A stretch of 64,000 nucleotides of DNA from Microbispora hainanensis (lineage in GTDB: Bacteria > Actinomycetota > Actinomycetes > Streptosporangiales > Streptosporangiaceae). Location of the stretch: NCBI RefSeq assembly GCF_036186745.1, contig NZ_CP108086.1:930001-994000 (forward strand), in the 5' to 3' direction. Made by a program: the position numbers and the translations under genes. The notes beneath the pieces were generated by a model that was given only the letters and a program-made list of their open reading frames with translations, ran no database searches and had not been told where the DNA came from. This document shows, piece after piece, positions 16,097-22,114 of the stretch (positions are counted from its first letter, which is position 1; every line of letters begins with the position of its first letter).

Positions 16097-16546
16097 ATGC
16101 CTACGTTCAAGAACGTTATCGCCGGACTCGCTCTGGGCACCGCGATCGCCGGTGGCGCGATCGCCCTGAGCGCCACAGCAGCGAGCGCCGGCACCTTCGG
16201 CGGCGCGCCGTGCGGCGGCTCTTTCGGTCCCTTCGACTGCAACAACAACAGCGGTCCGTTCTTCGACAACCAGAACCAGTGGTTCAACAACAACCAGAAC
16301 AACAACTTCTGGAACAACCAGAACTTCTTCAACCAGACCGCGTTCAGCGACAACCTCGACAGCGACTCCCACTTCGCGATCGTCGGCCCCTGCGCCACGA
16401 TCGCGTTCAGCGACAGCACCAACCGTGACAGCAACTTCTGGAACAACAGCTGGTTCAACAACAACTCCTGGTTCAACAACAACTCCTGGTTCAACAACAA
16501 CCAGAACAACAACTTCTGGCGGAACAACGACAACTTCATCAACTGA
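16097..16546 (+). CDS. Secreted Asn/Phe/Trp repeat protein, family member C
   Basis: 149 residues. Signal peptide MPTFKNVIAGLALGTAIAGG to about ASA-GT (residue 31). The mature N-terminus has two Cys in a short loop (APCGGSFGPFDCNNN). An Asn/Gln/Phe region follows, then a core SHFAIVGPCATIAFSD that aligns with FGLVAKDVAIGFQD of member D. The tail has three perfect SWFNNN hexads and ends NNFWRNNDNFIN. The aromatic-Asn rhythm resembles low-complexity amyloid-type sequences. Only three Cys, no anchor motif and no catalytic residues. Followed by the shared family terminator, into which an ISL3 element has inserted. Function unknown. Confidence 0.85.
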   Translation: MPTFKNVIAGLALGTAIAGGAIALSATAASAGTFGGAPCGGSFGPFDCNNNSGPFFDNQNQWFNNNQNNNFWNNQNFFNQTAFSDNLDSDSHFAIVGPCATIAFSDSTNRDSNFWNNSWFNNNSWFNNNSWFNNNQNNNFWRNNDNFIN

Positions 16547-16750
16547 CAAGGCGGGACCGGCAACGGTCCGCGAGACGACCGCGCCGCTCGCAATCCCGGC
16601 AGGTGAAGGGATGACGTGAACGGCCGGCCGCACCGTCCTCCACAGCCTTGACAGGAGAACGGCGCCCTAGGCGCAGTCACGTTCCCGTGGCGTCGAAAGC
16701 TCCGTGAGCACTCCCCGCTCCGGGAACGGCCGTTCGATGGAGCAGAGACA
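16547..16750. other. Short non-coding 3' region of member C
   Basis: No gene seen. It holds the 3' untranslated stretch before the terminator at 16751. Confidence 0.4.
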
Positions 16751-16783
16751 AGGGCTCCGGCGAGACTCTCGCCGGAGCCCTGA
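16751..16783 (+). terminator. Family-type terminator of member C
   Basis: Perfect 14-bp stem AGGGCTCCGGCGAG/CTCGCCGGAGCCCT (16751-16764 with 16768-16781) and a 3-nt loop, followed by a T-rich run. The same stem core follows members D and E. The ISL3 element inserted directly after the T-run, leaving the stem intact. Confidence 0.85.
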
Positions 16784-16791
16784 CCTTTTCC
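16784..16791. repeat. Left 8-bp target-site duplication of the ISL3 element
   Basis: CCTTTTCC, repeated exactly at 18271-18278 on the other side of the element. ISL3-family elements typically make 8-bp duplications. Confidence 0.9.
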
Positions 16792-16869
16792 GGCTCATCG
16801 AACTTGATCGGGGTTGAGGCGAGGCTGCGCCTGCTCGCGCGGCTGCGGGATGGATTGCCTCTTGAGGGA

Positions 16870-16932
16870 GCTCGCGGCTCCCGTTGATCATTTCTGTTAT
16901 CTACGCAGAAGATCAACAGAAGAGCCGCGAGC
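16870..16932 (+). promoter_or_regulatory. Hairpin directly upstream of the transposase start
   Basis: Perfect 11-bp outer stem GCTCGCGGCTC/GAGCCGCGAGC (16870-16880 with 16922-16932) plus an inner GTTGATC/GATCAAC (16883-16889 with 16911-16917). The 3' arm touches the ATG at 16933. In a long read-through transcript it would bury the ribosome binding region, limiting transposase translation from outside promoters. That role is known for other insertion sequences and is inferred here. Confidence 0.6.
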
Positions 16933-18258
16933 ATGGTCAACGATACGACCCGGCTGCTGGGCCTGGAGGGCCTGGCCGTCGTCGACGTCGTCGCAGCAGG
17001 TGAAGACAGCAGGCAGGGGCCGATCGTGCATCTGGTCACCGCCGACGAGAGCGCTCGGGCCTGCCCCGAGTGCGGGGTGTTCGCGGCCCGGGTCAAGGAG
17101 TGGGTGACCACCCGCCCGCGTGACCTACCGGTCGCGGGCCGCCGCTGTGACCTGCGCTGGCGTAAACGCCGGTGGTACTGCGACGAGCCGGCCTGCCCGA
17201 GAGGGACGTTCACCGAGCACGTCGCACAGGTCCCGGCCCGGGCCCGGCTGACGGTGCGATTACGCCAGGCCGCCGGGGAAGCCGTCGCCGACCGTGGGAG
17301 GACGATCGTGCAGTCGGCTCGCGACCACGGCGTGTCCTGGCCGGTGGCCTGTGCGGCGTTCACCGCGCACGCCCAGCGGGTGCTGCCCGGTCAGCCCGCC
17401 CCCGTCACGGTGCTGGGGATCGATGAGATCCGCCGAGGCCGGCCCCGCTGGACCTGGGATGAGACCACCGGCACCTGGCAGACCGTCGTGGACCGATGGC
17501 ATGTCGGCTTCGTCGACCTGTCCGGCGGGCAAGGCCTGCTCGGCCAGGTCGAAGGCCGTACCAGCACTGCTGTCACCGGCTGGCTCGGCCAGCGTACTCA
17601 GGCCTGGCGTGATGGCGTGACCTTCGTCGCGATCGACATGTGCACCATCTTCAAATCCGCCGTCCGGGTGGCGTTACCGCAGGCCAGGCTGGTGGTCGAC
17701 CACTTCCACATCGTGCAGCTGGCCAACGCCGCCGTCACCGAGGTCCGCCGCCGCGTCACCGTCCAGGTGCGGGGCAGGCGCGGGCGCAAGGGCAACCGCG
17801 AATGGGAACTACGTAACCGGCTGACCCGCTCGGCCGCCCGGATGCACGGCTCGCAACTCGACCCGATGGTCGATGACCTGATGGCGCTACCGAGGCGGAT
17901 CGGAGTGCCGATCCTGGCCGCGTGGAACGCCAAGGAAGACCTGCTCGACCTGCTCGCCTTGGCGCGCACCCACCCCGATCGCTCCGTCGTCGCCGGCCGG
18001 CTGTTCCGCTTCTATGACCGCTGCGCCGCCTCCGGCCTGCCTGAACTGGAACGCCTGGCGAGCACGGTCGAGACCTGGTGGCCCGAGATCCTCGCGTTCA
18101 TCCACACCGGCATCACCAACGCCGGCTCCGAGGGCACCAACCGCGTGATCAAGACCGTCGCCCGCGACGCGTACGGCTTCCGCAACCCCGAAAACCAGCG
18201 GTTACGCACCCGCTGCGCCACCACCCGACGAAGCCGCGGATTCCTCAACCCCGCTTAA
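16933..18258 (+). CDS. ISL3 family transposase
   Basis: 441 residues. The N-terminal zinc-binding part has CPECGVFAARV and a Cys pair in WYCDEPACPRGTF. An HTH-like region (SWPVACAAFTAHAQRVL) is followed by the DDE nuclease domain with VTVLGIDEIRRG (first Asp), FVAIDMCTIFK then LVVDHFHIVQLAN (second Asp) and TGITNAGSEGTNRVIKTVAR containing the final Glu. Full length for the family and undisturbed by stops. It mobilises the 1479-bp element. No passenger genes. Confidence 0.95.
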   Translation: MVNDTTRLLGLEGLAVVDVVAAGEDSRQGPIVHLVTADESARACPECGVFAARVKEWVTTRPRDLPVAGRRCDLRWRKRRWYCDEPACPRGTFTEHVAQVPARARLTVRLRQAAGEAVADRGRTIVQSARDHGVSWPVACAAFTAHAQRVLPGQPAPVTVLGIDEIRRGRPRWTWDETTGTWQTVVDRWHVGFVDLSGGQGLLGQVEGRTSTAVTGWLGQRTQAWRDGVTFVAIDMCTIFKSAVRVALPQARLVVDHFHIVQLANAAVTEVRRRVTVQVRGRRGRKGNREWELRNRLTRSAARMHGSQLDPMVDDLMALPRRIGVPILAAWNAKEDLLDLLALARTHPDRSVVAGRLFRFYDRCAASGLPELERLASTVETWWPEILAFIHTGITNAGSEGTNRVIKTVARDAYGFRNPENQRLRTRCATTRRSRGFLNPA

Positions 18259-18270
18259 CTTCGAAGAGCC

Positions 18271-18278
18271 CCTTTTCC
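18271..18278. repeat. Right 8-bp target-site duplication of the ISL3 element
   Basis: CCTTTTCC, exact copy of 16784-16791. Confidence 0.9.
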
Positions 18279-18321
18279 CGCACCACGGGCTCAGGAGTTA
18301 CCCGCACCACGGGCTCAGGAG
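18277..18321. repeat. Direct repeat of 21 bp
   Basis: Two exact copies of a 21-bp unit beginning CCCGCACCACGGG at 18277-18297 and 18301-18321, separated by TTA. Each copy includes CCCG...CGGG and could fold. It is original sequence downstream of member C, displaced by the insertion sequence. Confidence 0.8.
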
Positions 18322-18784
18322 CGCGAGGCCACGGACTCGCCCGCGGATTCCCGACGGCCATCTCCCGGCGGCCATCTCCCGACAGTCACCTCCCGGCGGC
18401 CATCTCCCGGACAGCCACCTCGTGACGGCCGCTTCCTCCCGGCTCCATCCGGCCGGCCGGGCCGAGGCGGACACCGCCTGGCGCGCCCCGCTTCCTCCGG
18501 CGCTGCCAGGTCCGCACAGTGCGACGCTCTCCCGTCGCCACTCCCGGACAGGCTCCCGTCGCCACTCCCGGGCAGGCCGTACGGCCACCGCCATACCGGG
18601 CGGCGGCATGTCCGCGGACGAGGCCCACAACACCACAGGCGCTCGGACCCGGCGCCGGCGCTCGGACCCATCACCATTCCCTCTCCGAGCCGAACTCCGG
18701 CGACGTCGAACGCCCCCACAAATCGGTCAATCGAGACATTTCTCTCTTAATTCATCTAAGTCGGTTCATAAGATTCTAACTAGT
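18322..18784. other. Non-coding low-complexity DNA with degenerate tandem repeats
   Basis: No credible gene. Around 18350-18425 the unit CGGCCATCTCCCGG recurs in degenerate form. Around 18530-18585 GTCGCCACTCCCGG occurs twice. At 18638-18670 GGCGCTCGGACC occurs twice. The repeats do not hold a reading frame and have no constant spacer. Confidence 0.5.
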
Positions 18785-18946
18785 GATCAAAAGGCTTAGA
18801 TAGCCGTTTGTCGGACCAGCGCGCTGGAAATCATGACAGCACAGGAAGTTAGGGCTCAATTACGAGCCCGAAGGACATTTCTCATAATGAAGAGAAATGC
18901 CCTAAACAAATTCAGGAATACTGAATCCTGTCAAGGGGGACAACGC
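18785..18946 (+). promoter_or_regulatory. Structured 5' leader of member D
   Basis: GATCAAAAGGC at 18785, GTTTGTCGG at 18806-18814, and a short palindrome CCAGCGCGCTGG. Hairpin 1 is GGGCTC/GAGCCC (18852-18869). Hairpin 2 is CATTTCTC/GAGAAATG (18876-18883 with 18892-18899). TTAGGG (18849) could instead pair with CCCTAA (18900), competing with hairpin 1. Strong AAGGGGGA before the ATG. The GTTTGTCGGACC, GGAAATCA and CGAAGGA blocks are shared with the member E leader. Confidence 0.62.
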
Positions 18947-19474
18947 ATGTCCAAGCTCCACAAGATCATCGCTGGTCTCGCCCTCAGCACCACCGCTGTC
19001 GGCGGTGCGCTCGCTCTGGCCGGTGCCGCCGGCGCCGCGACCAGGACCGGCGACGTCGACCGTCCCATCGCCCGGGGCGGCCTGGCCAACGGTGTCGACG
19101 ACAGCACGGGCGGCATCGCCCAGGGCAACCGGGGCATCGGTGACAGCGGTGATCGGGGGACCGGCTTCCCTGTCTTCTTCGGTCCGAACAACAACGACAA
19201 CTTCGAACGGAACAACCGCAACCAGAACTTCAACCAGGGCGACAACAGCAACTGGTGGGACAACCAGGGCTTCTGGAACCAGGGGGCGTTCGCCGACCGG
19301 CGCGACGACTCCTCCGGCTTCGGGCTCGTGGCGAAGGACGTTGCGATCGGCTTCCAGGACAAGACGAACAAGGACAACACCTGGTTCAACAACAACTGGT
19401 GGAACAACAACAACTGGTGGAACAACAACGACAACAACTGGTGGAACCACAACAACGACGACCGGGTGAACTGA
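18947..19474 (+). CDS. Secreted Asn/Trp repeat protein, family member D
   Basis: 175 residues. Signal peptide MSKLHKIIAGLALSTTAVGG through about residue 31. The mature start shares RPIARGGLANGVDDSTGGIAQ with member E. Then comes an Asn-rich linker, the core SSGFGLVAKDVAIGFQD, and a tail of (W)WNNNN units (NNNWWNNNNWWNNNDNN) ending HNNDDRVN. No Cys in the mature protein, no cell-wall sorting signal and no enzyme motif. The alternating aromatic/Asn pattern suggests strand-forming, self-associating protein. Own leader and terminator, so monocistronic. Function unknown. Confidence 0.85.
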   Translation: MSKLHKIIAGLALSTTAVGGALALAGAAGAATRTGDVDRPIARGGLANGVDDSTGGIAQGNRGIGDSGDRGTGFPVFFGPNNNDNFERNNRNQNFNQGDNSNWWDNQGFWNQGAFADRRDDSSGFGLVAKDVAIGFQDKTNKDNTWFNNNWWNNNNWWNNNDNNWWNHNNDDRVN

Positions 19475-19682
19475 GAAGGCAGGTCCAGCGGCTCCTGCGA
19501 GACGATCGCGCCGTTCCGACCAGGTGACGGATCCGGAGAACCTCTCACGAGGCATCCGACTCCGGCACGCGGACTGGCGCCGTTGAGTGCAGAGACACGT
19601 TCTCCGAAGGGCCGGCCGCTCGCTCACCGGGCGACGGCGGCCTGAACGGGAACGGCCGTCAATCCTCCTACAGTTACAACCA

Positions 19683-19716
19683 AGGGCTCCGGCGGGAAGG
19701 TTTCCGCCGGAGCCCT
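19683..19716 (+). terminator. Family-type terminator of member D
   Basis: 13-bp stem AGGGCTCCGGCGG/CCGCCGGAGCCCT (19683-19695 with 19704-19716), followed by GCTCTTTTCCCC. Same stem core as after members C and E. Confidence 0.85.
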
Positions 19717-19728
19717 GCTCTTTTCCCC

Positions 19729-19812
19729 TGCCGCGGGCATCACCACCGCACTCTCTCGGCCGCGATCGGGTGCCGCGGGCATCACCACCGCGCTCTTATC
19801 GGGCGCGATCGG
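19729..19812. repeat. Tandem duplication, 42-bp period
   Basis: Two adjacent copies (19729-19770 and 19771-19812) starting TGCCGCGGGCATCACCACCG and ending in GCGATCGG, with a few differences. Non-coding. Confidence 0.75.
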
Positions 19813-20164
19813 TCTGATCCGCGACGGCGGAGCTCGGTGGGCCCCGTGCCCCGCCGGCGCCCCGCCGGTGTTCTCGCCCGCGCTCACCCCGAGCGCGCTC
19901 CCCGTCCGTCCTCACCCCCGCGCCCTACGGGCCACCCTTCCTCCGCGCTTTTCCTCCGCGCCCTTTCTCAGTGCTCTCCCCTCAGCGCTCTCCCCTCAGC
20001 GCTTTGGTCAGTGCTCTCCCTCAGCGGCGGGCTTTTCCGGCCTACGACTCGCAGCCGCTCCCCGAACCCTCGCCGGCGAGCGCCACACCAGGGGGGGCAA
20101 ATCGTACCTATCCCTACATAAGGCGCATTATCCATCGAATCAATCCTATACGCAGCTAATCATT
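19813..20164. other. Non-coding DNA upstream of member E
   Basis: No gene seen. Around 19970-20025 the units CAGTGCTCTCCC and CAGCGCTCTCCC recur in tandem. From about 20100 the sequence becomes AT-rich (CTATACGCAGCTAATCATTA), the likely promoter of member E. Confidence 0.45.
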
Positions 20165-20337
20165 AACTAAAAGCAGCAGGCGTCAGTTTGTCGGACCGCC
20201 CGGCAGGAAATCACCACTAGCGTCGGAAGCAAGGCTCAATAGGAGCCACGAAGGAATTCCCGCCCACTGCAGGCGGACGGGAAAAGCCGATAGACGCAGG
20301 GCAATTCGAAATCGAATCCTGTCAGGGAGGAACAATA
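20165..20337 (+). promoter_or_regulatory. Structured 5' leader of member E
   Basis: ACTAAAAGC at about 20165, GTTTGTCGG at 20186-20194. Hairpin 1 is GGCTC/GAGCC (20233-20247). Hairpin 2 is TTCCCG/CGGGAA (20257-20262 with 20278-20283). AGGGAGG precedes the ATG. Blocks GTTTGTCGGACC, GGAAATCA, GGCTCAAT and CGAAGGA are shared with the member D leader at matching places. Confidence 0.62.
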
Positions 20338-20880
20338 ATGCCCAAGCTCAACAAGATCTTCGCAGGGCTCGCGCTCAGCACCGCGGTCGTCGGCGGAGCC
20401 GTCGCCATGGGCGCCACGGCCGCCAGCGCCGACGACAACCCCTTCTTCTTCAAGAAGAGCGACTCGCGCCCCATCGCCAAGGAGGGCGCGGCCAACGGCG
20501 TCGACGACAGCAAGGGCGGCATCGCCCAGGACAACAAGAAGGGTGACGACTTCTTCCCGCAGACGTTCACCCCGGACATCACCCGGGACCGCAACGACCG
20601 CAACCACAACATCAACGACCGCAACCAGAACAACTGGTGGGACACCAACAACTGGTGGGGCCAGAACTTCTACAAGGACGACAAGTCGGGGCACGACGCC
20701 TTCGGCCTCGTCGCCAAGGATGTCGCGTTCGGCTTCCAGGAGAAGGACGACCGCGCATTCAACTGGCTCAACAACAACTGGTACGCCGACCAGAACTGGT
20801 GGGACCACAACAACAACGACTGGTGGAACCGCAACGACCGCGAGCACATCAACGAGAACAAGAACAAGAACGTCGACTAA
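20338..20880 (+). CDS. Secreted Asn/Trp repeat protein, family member E
   Basis: 180 residues. Signal peptide MPKLNKIFAGLALSTAVVGG to ASA-DD (residue 31). The mature N-terminus is DDNPFFFKKSDSRPIAKE followed by ANGVDDSKGGIAQDN, shared with D. Next is an Asp/Arg/Asn segment (DRNDRNHNINDRNQ), Trp pairs in Asn-rich context (NNWWDTNNWWGQNF), the core AFGLVAKDVAFGFQE and a tail (NWLNNNWYADQNWWDHNNND) ending in Asn/Lys repeats. More charged than C and D. No Cys, anchor or catalytic motif. Monocistronic with its own leader and terminator. Function unknown. Confidence 0.85.
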   Translation: MPKLNKIFAGLALSTAVVGGAVAMGATAASADDNPFFFKKSDSRPIAKEGAANGVDDSKGGIAQDNKKGDDFFPQTFTPDITRDRNDRNHNINDRNQNNWWDTNNWWGQNFYKDDKSGHDAFGLVAKDVAFGFQEKDDRAFNWLNNNWYADQNWWDHNNNDWWNRNDREHINENKNKNVD

Positions 20881-21074
20881 GCGAGGCGTGACGCCTCGCG
20901 CGACACCGCGCTATCCGGTCGGGTGACGGAATCCGGTGGGCACAACCGCCCACACGTGTCTCTCCACCACCTGCCGGGGGCGACGGCGCGGGTAAGTGCA
21001 GCCGGGTGCGTCCAGTGCGTCTCCACGCCGAGCGACGGGGAGCCTGGAAGCGCCTTCCACCAGATGGCATGAAA
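20881..21074. other. 3' region of member E
   Basis: No gene seen. It begins with GCGAGGCGTGACGCCTCGC (20881-20899), an 8-9 bp hairpin immediately after the stop, ahead of the main terminator at 21075. Confidence 0.5.
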
Positions 21075-21105
21075 AGGGCTCCGGCGAGATCCTCGCCGGA
21101 GCCCT
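21075..21105 (+). terminator. Family-type terminator of member E
   Basis: Perfect 14-bp stem AGGGCTCCGGCGAG/CTCGCCGGAGCCCT (21075-21088 with 21092-21105), followed by GGCCCTTTCCCC. The stem is identical to the one after member C. Confidence 0.85.
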
Positions 21106-21494
21106 GGCCCTTTCCCCAGCGGATCCCCCGCAGCTTCCCGACAGACTCACCCATCCCCTCAACACCGAACCTCGCTCGTCCCCTTCGATCCCGCTCGATC
21201 CCGGTCCGATCCCGGTCCGGCACCAGCCTCATGTGCCGCCCCCGGCGACCGGGATCCACGGGCCGAAGCGAACGAGAACCGGGGATTGAGGAACACCACG
21301 GCGGGGAACCGCCGTCCGCCCTACCCCCGATGCCGCACGGGCACGTCAGACATGAACGTCGATCGGGTCAGCGCTCCCCTAACCTGGGACGGCGTGCCAC
21401 AACGCGGGCCCAAATTCCCACCGGCCCCGTTTGCCGCCAGGCCGCATCGGCAATTAAGACGCCAGGGCGATGACCGGACATACAGGACATCGCT
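21106..21494. other. Non-coding spacer upstream of member F
   Basis: 389 bp with no credible gene. Contains CCGGTCCGATCCCGGTCCGG-type short repeats near 21200. The promoter for 21559 presumably lies in the AT-richer stretch near 21440-21480 (GGCAATTAAGACG). Confidence 0.4.
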
Positions 21495-21558
21495 CGACAT
21501 TTCCGGCAGCTACCGGGAATGTCGCACTCGGGCACTCCATCCTTCGAGGAGGACCTCA
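21495..21558 (+). promoter_or_regulatory. Leader hairpin and ribosome binding site of member F
   Basis: CGACATTTCCGG (21495-21506) pairs with CCGGGAATGTCG (21513-21524) over 12 positions with one wobble, matching hairpin 2 of the other leaders in place and in its ACATTTC wording. CGAGGAGGA precedes the ATG. No GTTTGTCGG was found. Confidence 0.5.
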
Positions 21559-21855
21559 ATGCCCAAATTCCGGAACGTCATCACCGGTCTGGCCGTCAGC
21601 ACCGTAATGGCCGGCGGCGCGCTCGCCCTGAGCGCCACCACCGCTCAGGCCTCGACCTCCGGCACCCCGACGATCAGCTCCCACTGGGGTCACGGCAAGG
21701 GCCACTGCGGGCGTCACGGACGCGGCTGCCGTAACACGGCCGTCAACCGCAACGACTTCCGCTTCTTCAAGTACGAAAAGGAGAAGAAGGTCAACCGGAA
21801 GAACGTGGCCTTCGCATCCGGTGACGCCGTCATCGACATCGACGGCGACGACTGA
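21559..21855 (+). CDS. Short secreted His/Lys-rich protein, family member F
   Basis: 98 residues. The signal peptide MPKFRNVITGLAVSTVMAGG to AQA-ST is clearly the family type. The short mature chain opens with a His/Gly/Cys/Arg cluster (SSHWGHGKGHCGRHGRGCRN), continues with NRNDFRFFKYEKEKKVNRKN and VAFASGDAVIDIDGDD. The last part recalls both the strand-like core and the acidic DIDAD ends of A and B. It lacks the Asn/Trp tail. The His/Cys cluster could bind metal, or the two Cys could form one disulfide (inference). Last gene of the block. Function unknown. Confidence 0.8.
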   Translation: MPKFRNVITGLAVSTVMAGGALALSATTAQASTSGTPTISSHWGHGKGHCGRHGRGCRNTAVNRNDFRFFKYEKEKKVNRKNVAFASGDAVIDIDGDD

Positions 21856-22022
21856 CACTGACGGGTGACACCCACTCGTACGGGGCCGTCGGCGCGAGGC
21901 CGCGGTGTCCGGACCCGCCCTGATCACGCCTCCGCCACCCTCGTGGCGATCGGGCGGCGGTGAACGGGCGGCCGAGAGCTCGCGGCCCTGTACGGATCGC
22001 CCACTTCCGTACCGTGAAGAAT

Positions 22023-22049
22023 GCCCCGGCGGAAACCGCCCGCCGGGGC
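22023..22049. terminator. Terminator between member F and the convergent ku gene
   Basis: Perfect 10-bp stem GCCCCGGCGG/CCGCCGGGGC (22023-22032 with 22040-22049). It lies between the two convergent genes and may serve both directions. Confidence 0.65.
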
Positions 22050-22114
22050 CCTCCATGTAAGACCACAGTGCAAAACCAACCACAGCGCAGAGCCACAGCC
22101 CAGAATCGGACCGG

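Larger units (their letters stand above)
16792..18270 (+). mobile_element. Complete ISL3-family insertion sequence, 1479 bp
   Basis: Terminal inverted repeats of 28 bp match at 24 positions: left 16792-16819 begins GGCTCATCGAA, right 18243-18270 ends TTCGAAGAGCC, and both share CGGGGTTGAGG at the inner side. Flanked by the exact 8-bp duplication CCTTTTCC. It carries one intact transposase gene with a leader hairpin. Removing the element and one duplication restores the member C terminator tail. Intact ends, intact gene and perfect target duplication indicate a recent, possibly still active insertion. Confidence 0.95.

Noticed and set aside
18315..18719. Minus-strand ORF in the repeat-rich spacer downstream of the insertion sequence
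   Set aside because: Its Gly/Arg repeat translation just mirrors the DNA repeats, with no start signal.
18277..18720. CRISPR array
   Set aside because: Repeats are degenerate, spacers are not of constant length and there are no cas genes.
13616..20337. Known riboswitch (ydaO c-di-AMP, GEMM c-di-GMP) as explanation of the leaders
   Set aside because: The conserved core sequences of those classes that I remember are not present; only the idea of a structured leader is kept.
13750..21855. RiPP precursor cluster
   Set aside because: All six have Sec signal peptides rather than RiPP leaders, and no radical SAM, LanB/M, YcaO or peptidase gene is adjacent.
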